DNA from: Ardenticatenaceae bacterium
Lineage (GTDB): Bacteria > Chloroflexota > Anaerolineae > Promineifilales > Promineifilaceae
Length of the DNA stretch: 43,578 bases
Assembly: GCA_020634495.1 (NCBI GenBank)
Contig: JACKBR010000039.1
Span: 1-43,578, forward strand
Direction of reading: 5' to 3'
Positions within the stretch are counted from its first letter, which is position 1; each line of letters starts with the position of its first letter. Below the pieces are notes generated by a model. That model saw only the letters and a program-made list of their open reading frames with translations. It did no database searches and was not told where the DNA came from. Shown piece by piece: positions 23,128 through 31,203 of the stretch. A program made the position numbers and the translations under genes.

Positions 23128-23223
23128 TCGACGCCAAGAACGCAAAGAATCAGAAGGTGCAAAGGAAAACTTTAAGTTTTCTCGATCAATCCTTTGCCTC
23201 TTTGCCTCTTTGCGTCAAGGTTT
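23128..23223. repeat. Dispersed repeat CGCCAAGAACGCAAAG / CTTTGCCTCTTTGCGTC
   Basis: GACGCCAAGAACGCAAAG on the left is loosely mirrored by CCTTTGCCTCTTTGC and GTCAAGG on the right, ending four bases before the next start codon. The phrase is of the type seen repeated between genes in many environmental bacterial genomes. Confidence 0.45.
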
Positions 23224-23226
23224 TTT

Positions 23227-23601
23227 ATGCCTGATCCTGACCCTGTTACCAGTAAGACATTGCGCATTGCCGTGGTTGGCCCGTGCTCTTGCGGCAAGAG
23301 CACCCTCACCAAAGCGCTGAAGGCGGCTGGCTACGAAGCACGCCATCCCGCCCAGGAACATTCCTACGTCCCCAACATGTGGCAGCGCCTCACCCAACCA
23401 GATCTGCTTATTTACCTGGATGTGGATTATGCCAACGCTCGCGCTCGCCGCCCGCACATCGACGGTGGCCCACAGCGCCTGGCTGAACAGCACTACCGCC
23501 TGCGCCACGCCCGTGAAAAGTGCGATTTTTATTTGGATACGAGTGGGTTAAGTGTGGCTGAAGTGGAAACGGCCGTTTTCAACTTCCTCACCGATTTGTA
23601 A
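23227..23601 (+). CDS. P-loop NTPase / small kinase-like protein
   Basis: The 124-residue product starts MPDPDPVTSKTLRIAVVGP and has Walker A GPCSCGKST directly after the first strand. LLIYLDVDYANARAR follows as a Walker-B-like strand, and KCDFYLDTSGLSVAEVE as the last strand, as in short nucleoside or shikimate-kinase-like proteins. It is shorter than usual kinases (about 170 residues), so a lid region may be reduced. The role is unknown. The start follows a dispersed repeat; no clear ribosome site is seen. Confidence 0.7.
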   Translation: MPDPDPVTSKTLRIAVVGPCSCGKSTLTKALKAAGYEARHPAQEHSYVPNMWQRLTQPDLLIYLDVDYANARARRPHIDGGPQRLAEQHYRLRHAREKCDFYLDTSGLSVAEVETAVFNFLTDL

Positions 23602-23716
23602 ACGCCGCTAAAATCTCCCAGCCGTAAAGCAGTTCTGTTGTCTTGAAACCTTCCCAGGTGTACGGCCGTTCGAATTGTAAACCTGTCCAACTTGCGTTCC
23701 TCCGATGTCCATAGTA

Positions 23717-23738
23717 GGTCAAGATTACAATCTTGACC
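23717..23738. repeat. Perfect short palindrome GGTCAAGATT-AC-AATCTTGACC
   Basis: Ten-base arms are exactly complementary around AC. It lies in the gap before the glycosyltransferase gene, beside a one-armed copy of the GGAGATTGG element (about 23747-23771). It has the same design as the palindrome at 25269-25301. Confidence 0.6.
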
Positions 23739-23800
23739 AACGCTGAAACTCAATCTCCAGTCTCCAGTCTCTTTCTTTAGCCCCACCCGCCGCCCCCTGC

Positions 23801-23806
23801 TACAAT
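23801..23806 (+). promoter_or_regulatory. -10-like box TACAAT for a leaderless mRNA
   Basis: TACAAT ends seven bases before the ATG at 23814, with only CCCGCCC between and no ribosome site. This matches the arrangement at 22332 and 33587. Confidence 0.45.
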
Positions 23807-23813
23807 CCCGCCC

Positions 23814-24938
23814 ATGATCTATGTAGATATTTCTGCGGCCGTTCATGCCCGGGCGGGTTTGGGACGGTACAGCGAAAAATTGGCCCAGGCGCTCATCGCA
23901 GCCCAGCCTGAGCGATTTGCGCTTTTTTACAACCGGGGGAAGGACGGCCGTTTCCCGCCATCACTCCCCACCAACATCCCCCAAAAATCGGTGCAGTGGG
24001 GCTACAAGCCGTGGCGCATGGCCGTGCTGCTGGGGCAGTGGGGGCGCATCGGCTTCAACCGGCTGGTGCCCGACGCCGAGCTGTTCCACAGCACCGAACA
24101 CCTGCTGCTGCCCCTGCGCGGCGTGCCTACCGTGCTCACCATCCATGATCTGATTCCCCAGCTTTTTCCCGCTTACCACAAAAAACTTAACTACTGGTAC
24201 CTCAACCTGGCCATGCCGCTTTACTGCCGCCGCGCCGACGCCATCGTTGCGGTTTCGCAGGCAACCCGGCAAGACATCGTCACGCAGTTCGGCATCGATC
24301 CGGCTAAGATTCATGTTGTGCACGAGGCACCGGCTTCCCATTTTCAACCTGTGTCCCCGGCCAGGGTAACCCAAGTTAAACAGACATACAGTTTGCCCGA
24401 CCGGTACCTTGTTCACCTCAGCACCATCGAGCCGCGAAAGAACCTGAATCGCCTGCTCGATGCCCTCCGAGCACTCCGCTCTTTCTTCCCAAACCTCTCC
24501 CTCGTCCTGGCTGGGGGCAAGGGTTGGCTCTACGACGACTTTTTCGCCAAAATTGAAGCCGACGGGCTGCAAGACGCGGTCAAAGTGCTGGGCTGGGTGC
24601 CGGATGAGGATTTACCGGCCGTGCTGGCGGGAGCTGCTCTGGGTGTACAGCCCAGTTTGTATGAAGGCTTCGGCCTACCCATTTTGGAACAGATGGCTTG
24701 TGGACAGGTGGTGGCCGCCAGCCAGGCCAGCAGCCATCCAGAAGTCGGCGGCGAGGCAGCGGCATATTTTGATCCGACAAATGTGGAAAAGATGACGGCC
24801 GTTCTCCACCGGCTACTCACCAACAAAGATGAATACACCCACCGCCAACAGCTTGGCCTGGAACAGGTGAAAAAGTTTAGCTGGGGGCGTGCGGCGCAGG
24901 AAACCATTGCCATTTATGACCAACTACTCAGAAAATAG
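23814..24938 (+). CDS. GT4-family glycosyltransferase
   Basis: A 374-residue GT-B glycosyltransferase. N-terminal features are MIYVDISAAVHARAGLGRYS, FHSTEHLLLPLRGVPTVLTI and HDLIPQLFP. The C-terminal domain carries VHLSTIEPRKNLNRLLDAL, VKVLGWVPDEDLPAVLAGA and the sugar-nucleotide E-x7-E motif in LYEGFGLPILEQMACGQ. It should transfer a hexose, probably mannose or rhamnose, to a lipid or polysaccharide in the cytoplasm. The stop codon lies at the first bases of a palindromic element, so its last residues may have been altered by that insertion. The DUF2723 gene overlaps its 3' end. Confidence 0.88.
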   Translation: MIYVDISAAVHARAGLGRYSEKLAQALIAAQPERFALFYNRGKDGRFPPSLPTNIPQKSVQWGYKPWRMAVLLGQWGRIGFNRLVPDAELFHSTEHLLLPLRGVPTVLTIHDLIPQLFPAYHKKLNYWYLNLAMPLYCRRADAIVAVSQATRQDIVTQFGIDPAKIHVVHEAPASHFQPVSPARVTQVKQTYSLPDRYLVHLSTIEPRKNLNRLLDALRALRSFFPNLSLVLAGGKGWLYDDFFAKIEADGLQDAVKVLGWVPDEDLPAVLAGAALGVQPSLYEGFGLPILEQMACGQVVAASQASSHPEVGGEAAAYFDPTNVEKMTAVLHRLLTNKDEYTHRQQLGLEQVKKFSWGRAAQETIAIYDQLLRK

Positions 24939-27576
24939 GAGATTGGAGACTGGAGATTGGAGATTAAAAGTCTCGCCCAATCCCCAATCTCTAATCTCCA
25001 ATCTCTTACTTTTTTTCATCCTTCTCACCCTCTACATTCTCACCCTGGCGCAGTCGCCGGTGCTGGGCGACCCCAGCGAGTACACTTTTGTGGCCAACAT
25101 GCTGGGGATTGCCCATCCGCCTGGCTATGCTTTTATTACGCTGCTCGGCAAACTTTTTCAGACCACTATCCCCATTGGCACGGTGGCCTGGCGGATGAAT
25201 TTGCTTGCGGCCGTTTCTGCTTCGGTGGGCGCGTGGTTTGTGTTTGGCATCATTTCGACGATTGCAAAAAAAGTTCAACTTCTTGAAGAAGTTGAACTTT
25301 TAGGGACGATGGCGGCTTTGTTTGGGGCGCTTTTGGTGGGAACGGCCGTAAACCATTGGCAACACGCCATCCACGCCAATCCGCACATCCTCACCGCCAC
25401 CTTCTTTGCCGCAAATTTGTACTTTCTCACCCGCTGGTGGGCGGAGAGCGACAAGGTGACAAGGTGGCAAGGTGACAAGGTGACACCTTCGCAAGCTGAT
25501 GTCACCTTGTCACCCGGTCACCTTGTCACCCGGTCACAAACATGGCTCTACGCCTTCGCATTCACCGCCGGGTTGGGCATCACCCACCACCCGCTCACCG
25601 TGTTTGGCTTTCCGGCGTATGCGATTTTTATTTTAAGCATGTGGTGGAATCGGGAGATTGGAGACTGGAAATTGGAGATTGGAAATGCTCGCCTTAATCT
25701 CCAATCTCTAATCTCCAGTCTCCTTCGATTGATAAAACATAATTGGCTCACCACCCTCAAAATGGTCATCTTTGCCCTGCTGGGATTGTCCGTCTGGCTC
25801 TACTTCCCCATTCGCAGCCCGATGGCCCCCGGCTTTGGCCCCACCACCATGAACACGCTCAACGGCTTTTTGGATCATGTGCTGGCCCGTGGCCTCAGCG
25901 AGAGCCTGCCTTACGTCAGCCTGGCCGACCAGCCCAACCGCGCCCGCGTCTTCTGGAGCCTGCTGCGGTTGCAGTTTACCTGGCCGGTTATTGTGTTGGC
26001 GCTCTTCGGTCTTTTGTTTCCCATCTATGACAAGGTGAAAAAAGTTCACCCAGTCACCCTGTCACCTGGTCACCCCCTCACCCGGTCACCCGGTCACCCT
26101 GTCACCCTCTACACCCTCACCTTCCTCGGCACCTACGCCTTTGTCATCAGCCTGCGGGCGCAGGACAGCATGGCGTATTTGATTGGGCCATTTTTAATTG
26201 TGGGATTGTTTGCCGGGCTGGGGTTGCTCTGGATTTTTAAGATTGGGACGCAGATGAACGCAGATGAACGCAGATTTTTTTCTCCGCGCCTCCGCGCCTC
26301 CGCGTTAAAAATTGTCTTGGCGTTGGCTTTCATTGTTGGGCCAGTCTGGCAGGTGTGGCAAAACCTGCCGCGTGTGTCTTTGCGCGATTATGATGAGGGG
26401 CAGCAGGTAATTGAAGCTGTCGAGCATTGGGCCGATGAGCAGGAGCCGGGCGCGGTGCTGCTGAGCGATTGGGAACACATGACGCCGCTTTGGTACGAGC
26501 GTTATGTCAACAACAAATGGCCAGAGCCAGCTGTTGTGACGCCCAAATTGGTTGCTGCGGGAACAGAAAATCCCTGGCTAACGGCCGTTTTCGACAATCT
26601 CGCTGCTGGCCCTGTCTATTTAAGCAACTATCGTCCGGGTCCGCTGGCTGGGACGGAGTTTCGGCTACGGCCGTCTGGCATGTTTTACCAGGTTGTAGAG
26701 CCGGGGAATACAACTGCGCCAGACGAAATGACGCGAGTTACGGCCGTTGCCCGAGAGATCGAAGTTGTGGCTTATGATCTGCCCCAACACCACGTCACTG
26801 CTGGCGATTTTGTGCCGCTCACCCTGGCGATGCGCGCCCCCACCGTCACCGACGAGTATTTTGTACCCGTGCTGTACGTGGGGGATCTGCGCTATGAGTT
26901 CACCACCGACAGCCACCTCATCACCCCTCGCTGGTGGGCTGGCGAGGTCATCATTGAGCGGTTCGATTTTGCCCTGCCGCACAATTTTGCCGATGGTGTT
27001 TACCCATTGCGACTTAACATAAAAAATCTCAGCCAAAACGAAGAACTCCCGCTAGATTTGGATTTAGGACTGCTTACCCTCACCGGGCAAAGCAATCCGC
27101 CTGACACCGATCATCTGCTGGCCAACTTTCGCCAGCGCGTGGGATTGCTAAGTGCTGAGGTGAAGGCAAACGGCCGTCGCGCCACCGCCCCTTGGGAAAC
27201 TGAAGCAATGCTCACCGCCCAGCCAGGTGACATCGTCAACGTGACGTTGCAATGGGAAGCATTGGCCAAGGCGGAAGAAAGCTACACCGTCTTTGTCCAT
27301 CTCATCGACGAAAATAATGTGCCCTATGTTTTTCTGGATTACACGCCGCTGGGTGGCTCTGCCCCCACCCATTTGTGGATTCCCAAATGGCTGCCCGGCC
27401 AGCGCTTCATCGACCCCTACCGCCTGCCCATCCCAGAAGATTTGCCACCTGGCACCTACTACATCGAGGTGGGACTGTATGAGATGGTAAGCGGCCGTCG
27501 CCTGCACAAATCTGACCAAAACGGCAACCTGAATGGTGACCGCTTTATATTAGGATCGATAACAGTGCAACCTTAG
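24916..27576 (+). CDS. DUF2723 membrane protein (mannosyltransferase-like) with several in-frame repeat insertions
   Basis: The family core is clear: SPVLGDPSEYTFVANMLGIA, HPPGYAFITLLGKLF and VAWRMNLLAAVSASVG match the DUF2723/PMT-like N-terminus. About ten membrane helices follow, then a C-terminal beta-rich extracytoplasmic domain (VNVTLQWEALAKAEESYTVF, IPEDLPPGTYYIEVGLYEM). It probably glycosylates lipids or proteins outside the membrane. The start is uncertain: the N-terminus is encoded by a palindromic element, and ATG 24916 overlaps the preceding gene by 23 bases (GTG 24889 is also open). Loops between helices are enlarged by repeat-encoded peptides such as KVTRWQGDKVTP, VTLSPGHLVTRS, GDWKLEIGNARLNLQSLIS and QMNADERRFFSPRLRAS. 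The frame stays open for 886 residues. Confidence 0.8.
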   Translation: MTNYSENRRLETGDWRLKVSPNPQSLISNLLLFFILLTLYILTLAQSPVLGDPSEYTFVANMLGIAHPPGYAFITLLGKLFQTTIPIGTVAWRMNLLAAVSASVGAWFVFGIISTIAKKVQLLEEVELLGTMAALFGALLVGTAVNHWQHAIHANPHILTATFFAANLYFLTRWWAESDKVTRWQGDKVTPSQADVTLSPGHLVTRSQTWLYAFAFTAGLGITHHPLTVFGFPAYAIFILSMWWNREIGDWKLEIGNARLNLQSLISSLLRLIKHNWLTTLKMVIFALLGLSVWLYFPIRSPMAPGFGPTTMNTLNGFLDHVLARGLSESLPYVSLADQPNRARVFWSLLRLQFTWPVIVLALFGLLFPIYDKVKKVHPVTLSPGHPLTRSPGHPVTLYTLTFLGTYAFVISLRAQDSMAYLIGPFLIVGLFAGLGLLWIFKIGTQMNADERRFFSPRLRASALKIVLALAFIVGPVWQVWQNLPRVSLRDYDEGQQVIEAVEHWADEQEPGAVLLSDWEHMTPLWYERYVNNKWPEPAVVTPKLVAAGTENPWLTAVFDNLAAGPVYLSNYRPGPLAGTEFRLRPSGMFYQVVEPGNTTAPDEMTRVTAVAREIEVVAYDLPQHHVTAGDFVPLTLAMRAPTVTDEYFVPVLYVGDLRYEFTTDSHLITPRWWAGEVIIERFDFALPHNFADGVYPLRLNIKNLSQNEELPLDLDLGLLTLTGQSNPPDTDHLLANFRQRVGLLSAEVKANGRRATAPWETEAMLTAQPGDIVNVTLQWEALAKAEESYTVFVHLIDENNVPYVFLDYTPLGGSAPTHLWIPKWLPGQRFIDPYRLPIPEDLPPGTYYIEVGLYEMVSGRRLHKSDQNGNLNGDRFILGSITVQP
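24938..25007. repeat. GGAGATTGG-type palindromic element (gene junction)
   Basis: Left arm (about 24938-24966) repeats GGAGATTGGAGACTGG; right arm (about 24981-25006) gives CCCAATCTCTAATCTCC. It covers the stop codon of the glycosyltransferase and the N-terminal codons of the next protein. Confidence 0.7.
25269..25301. repeat. Perfect 33-bp palindrome inside a gene
   Basis: AAAAGTTCAACTTCTT (25269-25284), one central G, and its exact complement to 25301. It encodes KVQLLEEVELL within the DUF2723 protein, in a loop after a membrane helix. Confidence 0.75.
25450..25538. repeat. GGTGACAAGG-type palindromic element inside a gene
   Basis: Repeats of ACAAGGTGACAAGG on the left are mirrored by GTCACCTTGTCACCCGG on the right, in frame in the DUF2723 gene. 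It is the same family as 11816-11902. Confidence 0.7.
25652..25723. repeat. GGAGATTGG-type palindromic element inside a gene
   Basis: Left arm GGGAGATTGGAGACTGG (from 25652) and right arm AATCTCCAATCTCTAATC with CCAGTCTCC (to 25723) lie in frame in the DUF2723 gene and encode REIGDWKLEIGN and NLQSLISSLL. Confidence 0.7.
26030..26108. repeat. GTCACCCGG-type element inside a gene
   Basis: A series of CACCCAGTCACC, CTGTCACCTGGTCACC and CCGGTCACCCGG units, with ACAAGGTGAAAA as a weak left arm, lies in frame in the DUF2723 gene and encodes VTLSPGHPLTRSPGHPVT. Confidence 0.6.
26247..26310. repeat. ACGCAGATGA / CTCCGCGCCTCCGCG element inside a gene
   Basis: Three tandem copies of ACGCAGATGA-like units are followed by repeats of CTCCGCGC and CCGCGTT. 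It is in frame and encodes TQMNADERRFFSPRLRASAL. The same peptide phrase is familiar from unrelated proteins of other environmental bacteria (recollection, not a search). Confidence 0.6.
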
Positions 27577-27592
27577 GAAAGGAGGAAAACTC

Positions 27593-27985
27593 ATGACCGC
27601 ACCTTTGGCAAAAGAGCTTGTGCAAAAATGGGTAGATGCCTGGCTTACAAACAATCAGGGTCAAATCGATGAGATTTTTGCGCTTGATTACACAGTCAAC
27701 GGCAATGCGGTAGGAGTTGCTGGCGTGAAACAAGCCGTGGAGATGTTTCACAACGCCCTGTCCGATATTTCCATTGAACTTATCGATATGATCAGCGAGG
27801 GCGACAAAATCGCCGTTCGCTGGACAGTACGTGGCATTCACATAGATAATTTTTTGGGGATCCCGCCATCCGGCAAACCGCTTACGCTTACAGGGATCAA
27901 CATTTACCAAATTGCTGATGGCAAAATTATTGCCAATCACGAACAGACAAATATTCCTGAACTCCTACTAACCTTGCGAAAGTAG
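27593..27985 (+). CDS. SnoaL-like (NTF2-fold) protein
   Basis: The 130-residue product has the SnoaL pattern: LAKELVQKWVDAWLTNNQG, IDEIFALDYTVNGN, GVAGVKQAVEMFHNALSDI, ISEGDKIAVRWTVRGIH and INIYQIADGKIIANHEQ. These cone-shaped alpha+beta proteins act as isomerases, cyclases or ligand-binding proteins; the substrate is unknown. AAAGGAGGAAAAC is a very strong ribosome site. It lies 16 bases after the DUF2723 gene, so co-transcription is possible though the functions look unrelated. Confidence 0.83.
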   Translation: MTAPLAKELVQKWVDAWLTNNQGQIDEIFALDYTVNGNAVGVAGVKQAVEMFHNALSDISIELIDMISEGDKIAVRWTVRGIHIDNFLGIPPSGKPLTLTGINIYQIADGKIIANHEQTNIPELLLTLRK

Positions 27986-28017
27986 TTTGCTGTCATGGAT
28001 TTTTGCTGTGAAGAAGA

Positions 28018-28143
28018 AGCTAAAATTGTCACTCTGAACGGAGCGCAGCGCAGTGAAGAATCCCTCTGAAGACCACCACTCCAAGACAATACCCGCAAAG
28101 GATGATCTCCGTAGGGATGCTTCGTTTCACTCAGCATGACAAG
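28018..28143. repeat. GTCATGCTGA-type dispersed repeat, two inverted copies
   Basis: GTCACTCTGAACGGAGCGCA with GTGAAGAATCCCTCTG on the left faces, in opposite orientation, GTCATGCTGAGTGAAACGAA with GCATCCCTACGG on the right. The same text returns at 43458-43578. It fills the gap between converging genes. Confidence 0.65.
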
Positions 28144-28164
28144 GTGAGGTTTTATTACTGTAGC

Positions 28165-29822
28165 CTAAAATGTGCGGTGTTTGAATTGGCCGCCTACGAC
28201 TGTGCCAGATATTTCTACATCCAGCAGTTCGTCTGAGGGGATAGTAAAGATGTCCCGGCCAAAAATGGTGAAATCGGCCAGCTTGCCGGGGGCAATGCTG
28301 CCCAGCCGCGCCTCCTGGCCGCTGGTGATGGCGGCGGCGGTGGTGAAGCCGTGGATGGCCTCAGTCATGGTGAGTTTTTGTTCGGGGTGCCAGCCCTCTG
28401 GCCCAGGACTGCCATCGGCGCGGCGGCGGGTAACGGCCGCATGAATGCCGGGCAGCGGGTCAATCTTCTCGATGGGCGCGTCGGAGCCAAACACGACGGT
28501 TGCCCCGCTGTTGAGCATGGTGCGAATGGCGTAGCTGTCTTTGGTGCGGCTGCCCCAGTGGCGTACGGCCGTTTCCATATCCGAAGTCGCGTGAATGGGC
28601 TGCATGGAGGCAATGACGCCCAATTGGGCCAGGCGATGCTGGTCGGCCGGGTGGATGATCTGGACATGCTCAATGCGGTGGCGAAGGATGGGAGATTGGA
28701 GACTGGAGATTGGAGATTGGCCGCTTTTAATCTCTAATCTCCGATCTCCGATCTCCTGCTTTCTAACCGCTTCAAACACATCCAGCACATCATGGTTGGC
28801 CTTGTCGCCAATGGCATGGACGGTAACGCTGAGGCCGTTGGCGCTGGCGGCGCTGGCCTTTTCCAGCATTTCCTCTTTGTCCGTGACGATGATGCCGTAG
28901 TTGTTTGGCTCGCCTTCGTAAGGGGCAATCATGGAGGCGGTGCGCGGCCCCAGCGCCCCATCGGCAAAAATCTTGACGCCGCCGATGCGCAGCCATTCAT
29001 CGCCAAAGCCGCTGCGCAGCCCCACGCCGATGGCGTGCTCCAGCCGGTAGACGGGCACGTTTTTCACCACGCGCAGGCCCAGCTCGCCATTTTGGTGCAG
29101 GGTTTGCAGGGCAATGAAGCAGGAACGGCCGTCAAAATCATGAATCCCGGTTAGGCCCACGCGCCAGCAATAAGCCTGAGCTTCTCGCATCGCCTCGGCA
29201 ATTTGGGCAGTGGTTGTTTCGGGAATGTGGCGCGTTACCAGATCGATGGCGTCTTCAAACAGAATGCCGGTGGGACGGCCGTTTTCATCGCGCTGAATCT
29301 GGCCGCCGGGCGGATCGGCCGTTTGGGCGTCGATGTTGGCTATTTGCAAGGCGCGGCTGTTGACCCAGGCGGCGTGCCCGCTGTGATCGCGCAGGCAAAT
29401 GGGCAGGTCGCTGGCAATGGCGTCCAGGTGGGCGGCGGTGGGAAAGCTGGTTTGGCCCCAGTCGTTGACGCGCCAGCCTCTTCCCTGGAGCCAAAAATCG
29501 GAGATTGGAGATTGGAGATTGGAGATTTTGGCGGCGATGCGGTTGAGGGCTTCGTCGAGGCTGGTGGTGCCGCGCAAATCGACGCGCTGGAGGCTGAGGG
29601 CGAAGCCGTGAAAATGGACGTGGGCATCGACGAGACCTGGGGTGAGGCAACGGCCGTTCAAATCCACCAGCTCGCCACCAGCAGCAAGCAAGGGCTTAAT
29701 GTCATCATCGCTGCCCACAGCCAAAATCTGGCCGTCGCGGATGGCAACGGCCGTTGCCGTGGGCTGCTGTGGGTTTAGGGTATGGATACGGCCGTTGTAC
29801 AAAAAATCATTGTTGCAGACAT
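28165..29822 (-). CDS. YtcJ-like metal-dependent amidohydrolase
   Basis: The product is an amidohydrolase-3 protein of about 550 residues: LYNGRIHTLNPQQPTATAVA, PGLVDAHVHFHGFALSLQ (HxH metal site), LRDHSGHAAWVNSRAL, GVKIFADGALGPRTASM, HRIEHVQIIHP, VFGSDAPIEKIDPL and GKLADFTIFGRD. Such enzymes hydrolyse amides or formamides in the cytoplasm. The frame is open to 29856, but AAAAGGAGCATCCC places the real ATG at 29822 in the neighbouring frame. A missing T in the T-run near 29808 would join MSATMIF to LYNGR. Two palindromic elements are in frame (28690-28756 and 29500-29527), encoding EIGDRRLEIKSGQSPIS and ISNLQSPIS. Confidence 0.83.
28690..28756. repeat. GGAGATTGG-type palindromic element inside the amidohydrolase gene
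   Basis: Left arm GGGAGATTGGAGACTGG and further GGAGATTGG units (28690-28720), right arm AATCTCTAATCTCCG and GATCTCC (28728-28756). It interrupts the protein between FEAVRK and RHRIEHVQ without a stop or frameshift. Confidence 0.75.
29500..29527. repeat. One-armed GGAGATTGG element inside the amidohydrolase gene
   Basis: Three to four tandem GGAGATT(GG) units encode KISNLQSPIS on the minus strand. No opposite arm is present, so this is a partial copy. Confidence 0.65.
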
Positions 29823-29929
29823 GGGATGCTCCTTTTTTTAACGCAGAGCGTGGCATTTATATAAAGTTGAGCGCCGGATCGTATCACAATGCGTGCATTT
29901 GAGGCAGAGGGGTTATGCGAAAGGGCCTG

Positions 29930-30005
29930 CTGTTAAAGCCCATTCGGGCAGCCCAAAGGGCTTCTGTAACTAGCCGGATGGCTTCAACGTCCGGCATGAG
30001 TGAAT
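29930..30005. repeat. REP-like intergenic element, relative of 4485-4600
   Basis: It contains AGCCC-AAA-GGGCT and GCCGGA...TCCGGC hairpins and the phrase AGGGCTTC(T)G, then ACTAGCCGG, close to text at 4547-4567. It lies in the divergent gap between the amidohydrolase and the alpha/beta hydrolase. Confidence 0.5.
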
Positions 30006-30113
30006 GTGCCATTACCCTAAATTGGTCGCTTGGGCAACGGCCGTTTCTAGCTCCCGGATAGATTTCCGCTATCATTCACAAATAAAAGGTAAACGCAAAT
30101 TACAGGAGTTAAG

Positions 30114-30872
30114 ATGTCTCGCTTTCGTAAAATTGTGCGGATTGTGTGGCCCCTGGCCGGGCTGACGTTTATGGGGTGGTTGTGGCTGTCGTTTCAGGCG
30201 CAGAATTTGCCGGAGGGGGTGATGGATTCGGATACGGCCGTAACCGTCACCGAAACTGACACCGCCATCACCTTCCAACCAACCAGCAACCAATCCTCAA
30301 CTGGCCTTCTCTTTTATCCTGGCGCAATGGTGGAACCTACTGCCTACGCCCCACTGGCCCGCACGCTGGCCGAGTCAGGCCACCTTACCCTCATCGTGAA
30401 GCTGCCCTGGGGCACAGCGCCGCTGGCCAGCCACGAAGATCAGCTCTGGCAAACCACCCAAACCATCATGGCAGAGGAAGGCAACGTCCAGCAGTGGGTG
30501 CTCAGCGGACATTCGCGTGGCGCAGCCATCGCTGCCCGCACCATTCTTGATCATGAAAAGTCATTTGCCGGATTAATCCTCATTGGCACCAGCCACCCAA
30601 AAGAAGCATCTTTTAGCCTGGCCCACGCCCAAATTCCCATCACCAAAATTTACGCATCCGAGGATGGGCTGGCTAGCTTGTCTGAAGTGCAGGCTAACCG
30701 GGCTTTTTTGCCTGAGCAAACCAGCTGGGTTGAAATTGAAGGGGGAAATCATGCCCAGTTTGGCTATTATGGCACGCAGTTGGGCGACGGTAGCGCGACA
30801 ATCAGTCGGGAGGAACAGCAGGCAGAAACGGCCGTTGCCATTTTTACCTTTTTATCCACTTTAAACCCTTAA
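30114..30872 (+). CDS. Membrane-anchored alpha/beta hydrolase
   Basis: The 252-residue product has one N-terminal helix (IVRIVWPLAGLTFMGWLWL) and an alpha/beta hydrolase domain: LLFYPGAMVEPTAYAPLAR, GHLTLIVKLPWG, the nucleophile elbow SGHSRGAAIA, FAGLILIGTSHP, ITKIYASEDGLA (acid) and VEIEGGNHAQFGYYG (His). Strand order and the compact size fit the Abhydrolase_5 type. It is likely an extracytoplasmic esterase or lipase with unknown substrate. CAGGAGTT precedes the ATG. Confidence 0.85.
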   Translation: MSRFRKIVRIVWPLAGLTFMGWLWLSFQAQNLPEGVMDSDTAVTVTETDTAITFQPTSNQSSTGLLFYPGAMVEPTAYAPLARTLAESGHLTLIVKLPWGTAPLASHEDQLWQTTQTIMAEEGNVQQWVLSGHSRGAAIAARTILDHEKSFAGLILIGTSHPKEASFSLAHAQIPITKIYASEDGLASLSEVQANRAFLPEQTSWVEIEGGNHAQFGYYGTQLGDGSATISREEQQAETAVAIFTFLSTLNP

Positions 30873-31203
30873 GTGTGTCGCGGATAAAATCTAAAAAACG
30901 GAAATCCGCAACACCGCAAGGTTTGCCGGTTTGTTTCTTAATAAAAATTCAACTGGACAAACCGGCAAACACTTAAACCACCCCGCTGTGCAGCCTCAAA
31001 ATAGATTTATAGTACTTCTGTAATAGCCTGTGTAAGCAGAAAGCTGAACTATAATGAGGTACGGCCGTATCACAGATAAAAGGGGAGTGAAACCATTGTG
31101 AACGTGCCGTAAAGAGTCGGTAAAGGCAATTCTTTTGGCTGAATATTCTCGTTATACTGTTCTTCAATTAACCATATTAAATTCCACATAAGTGGCAAAA
31201 AAA
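30873..31203. other. Intergenic stretch with a 14-bp hairpin
   Basis: GTTTGCCGGTTTGT (30921-30934) is complemented exactly by ACAAACCGGCAAAC (30957-30970), a large hairpin after the hydrolase gene. A TTATACT near 31151 could be the -10 box of the M20 gene. Nothing else coding was seen. Confidence 0.5.
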
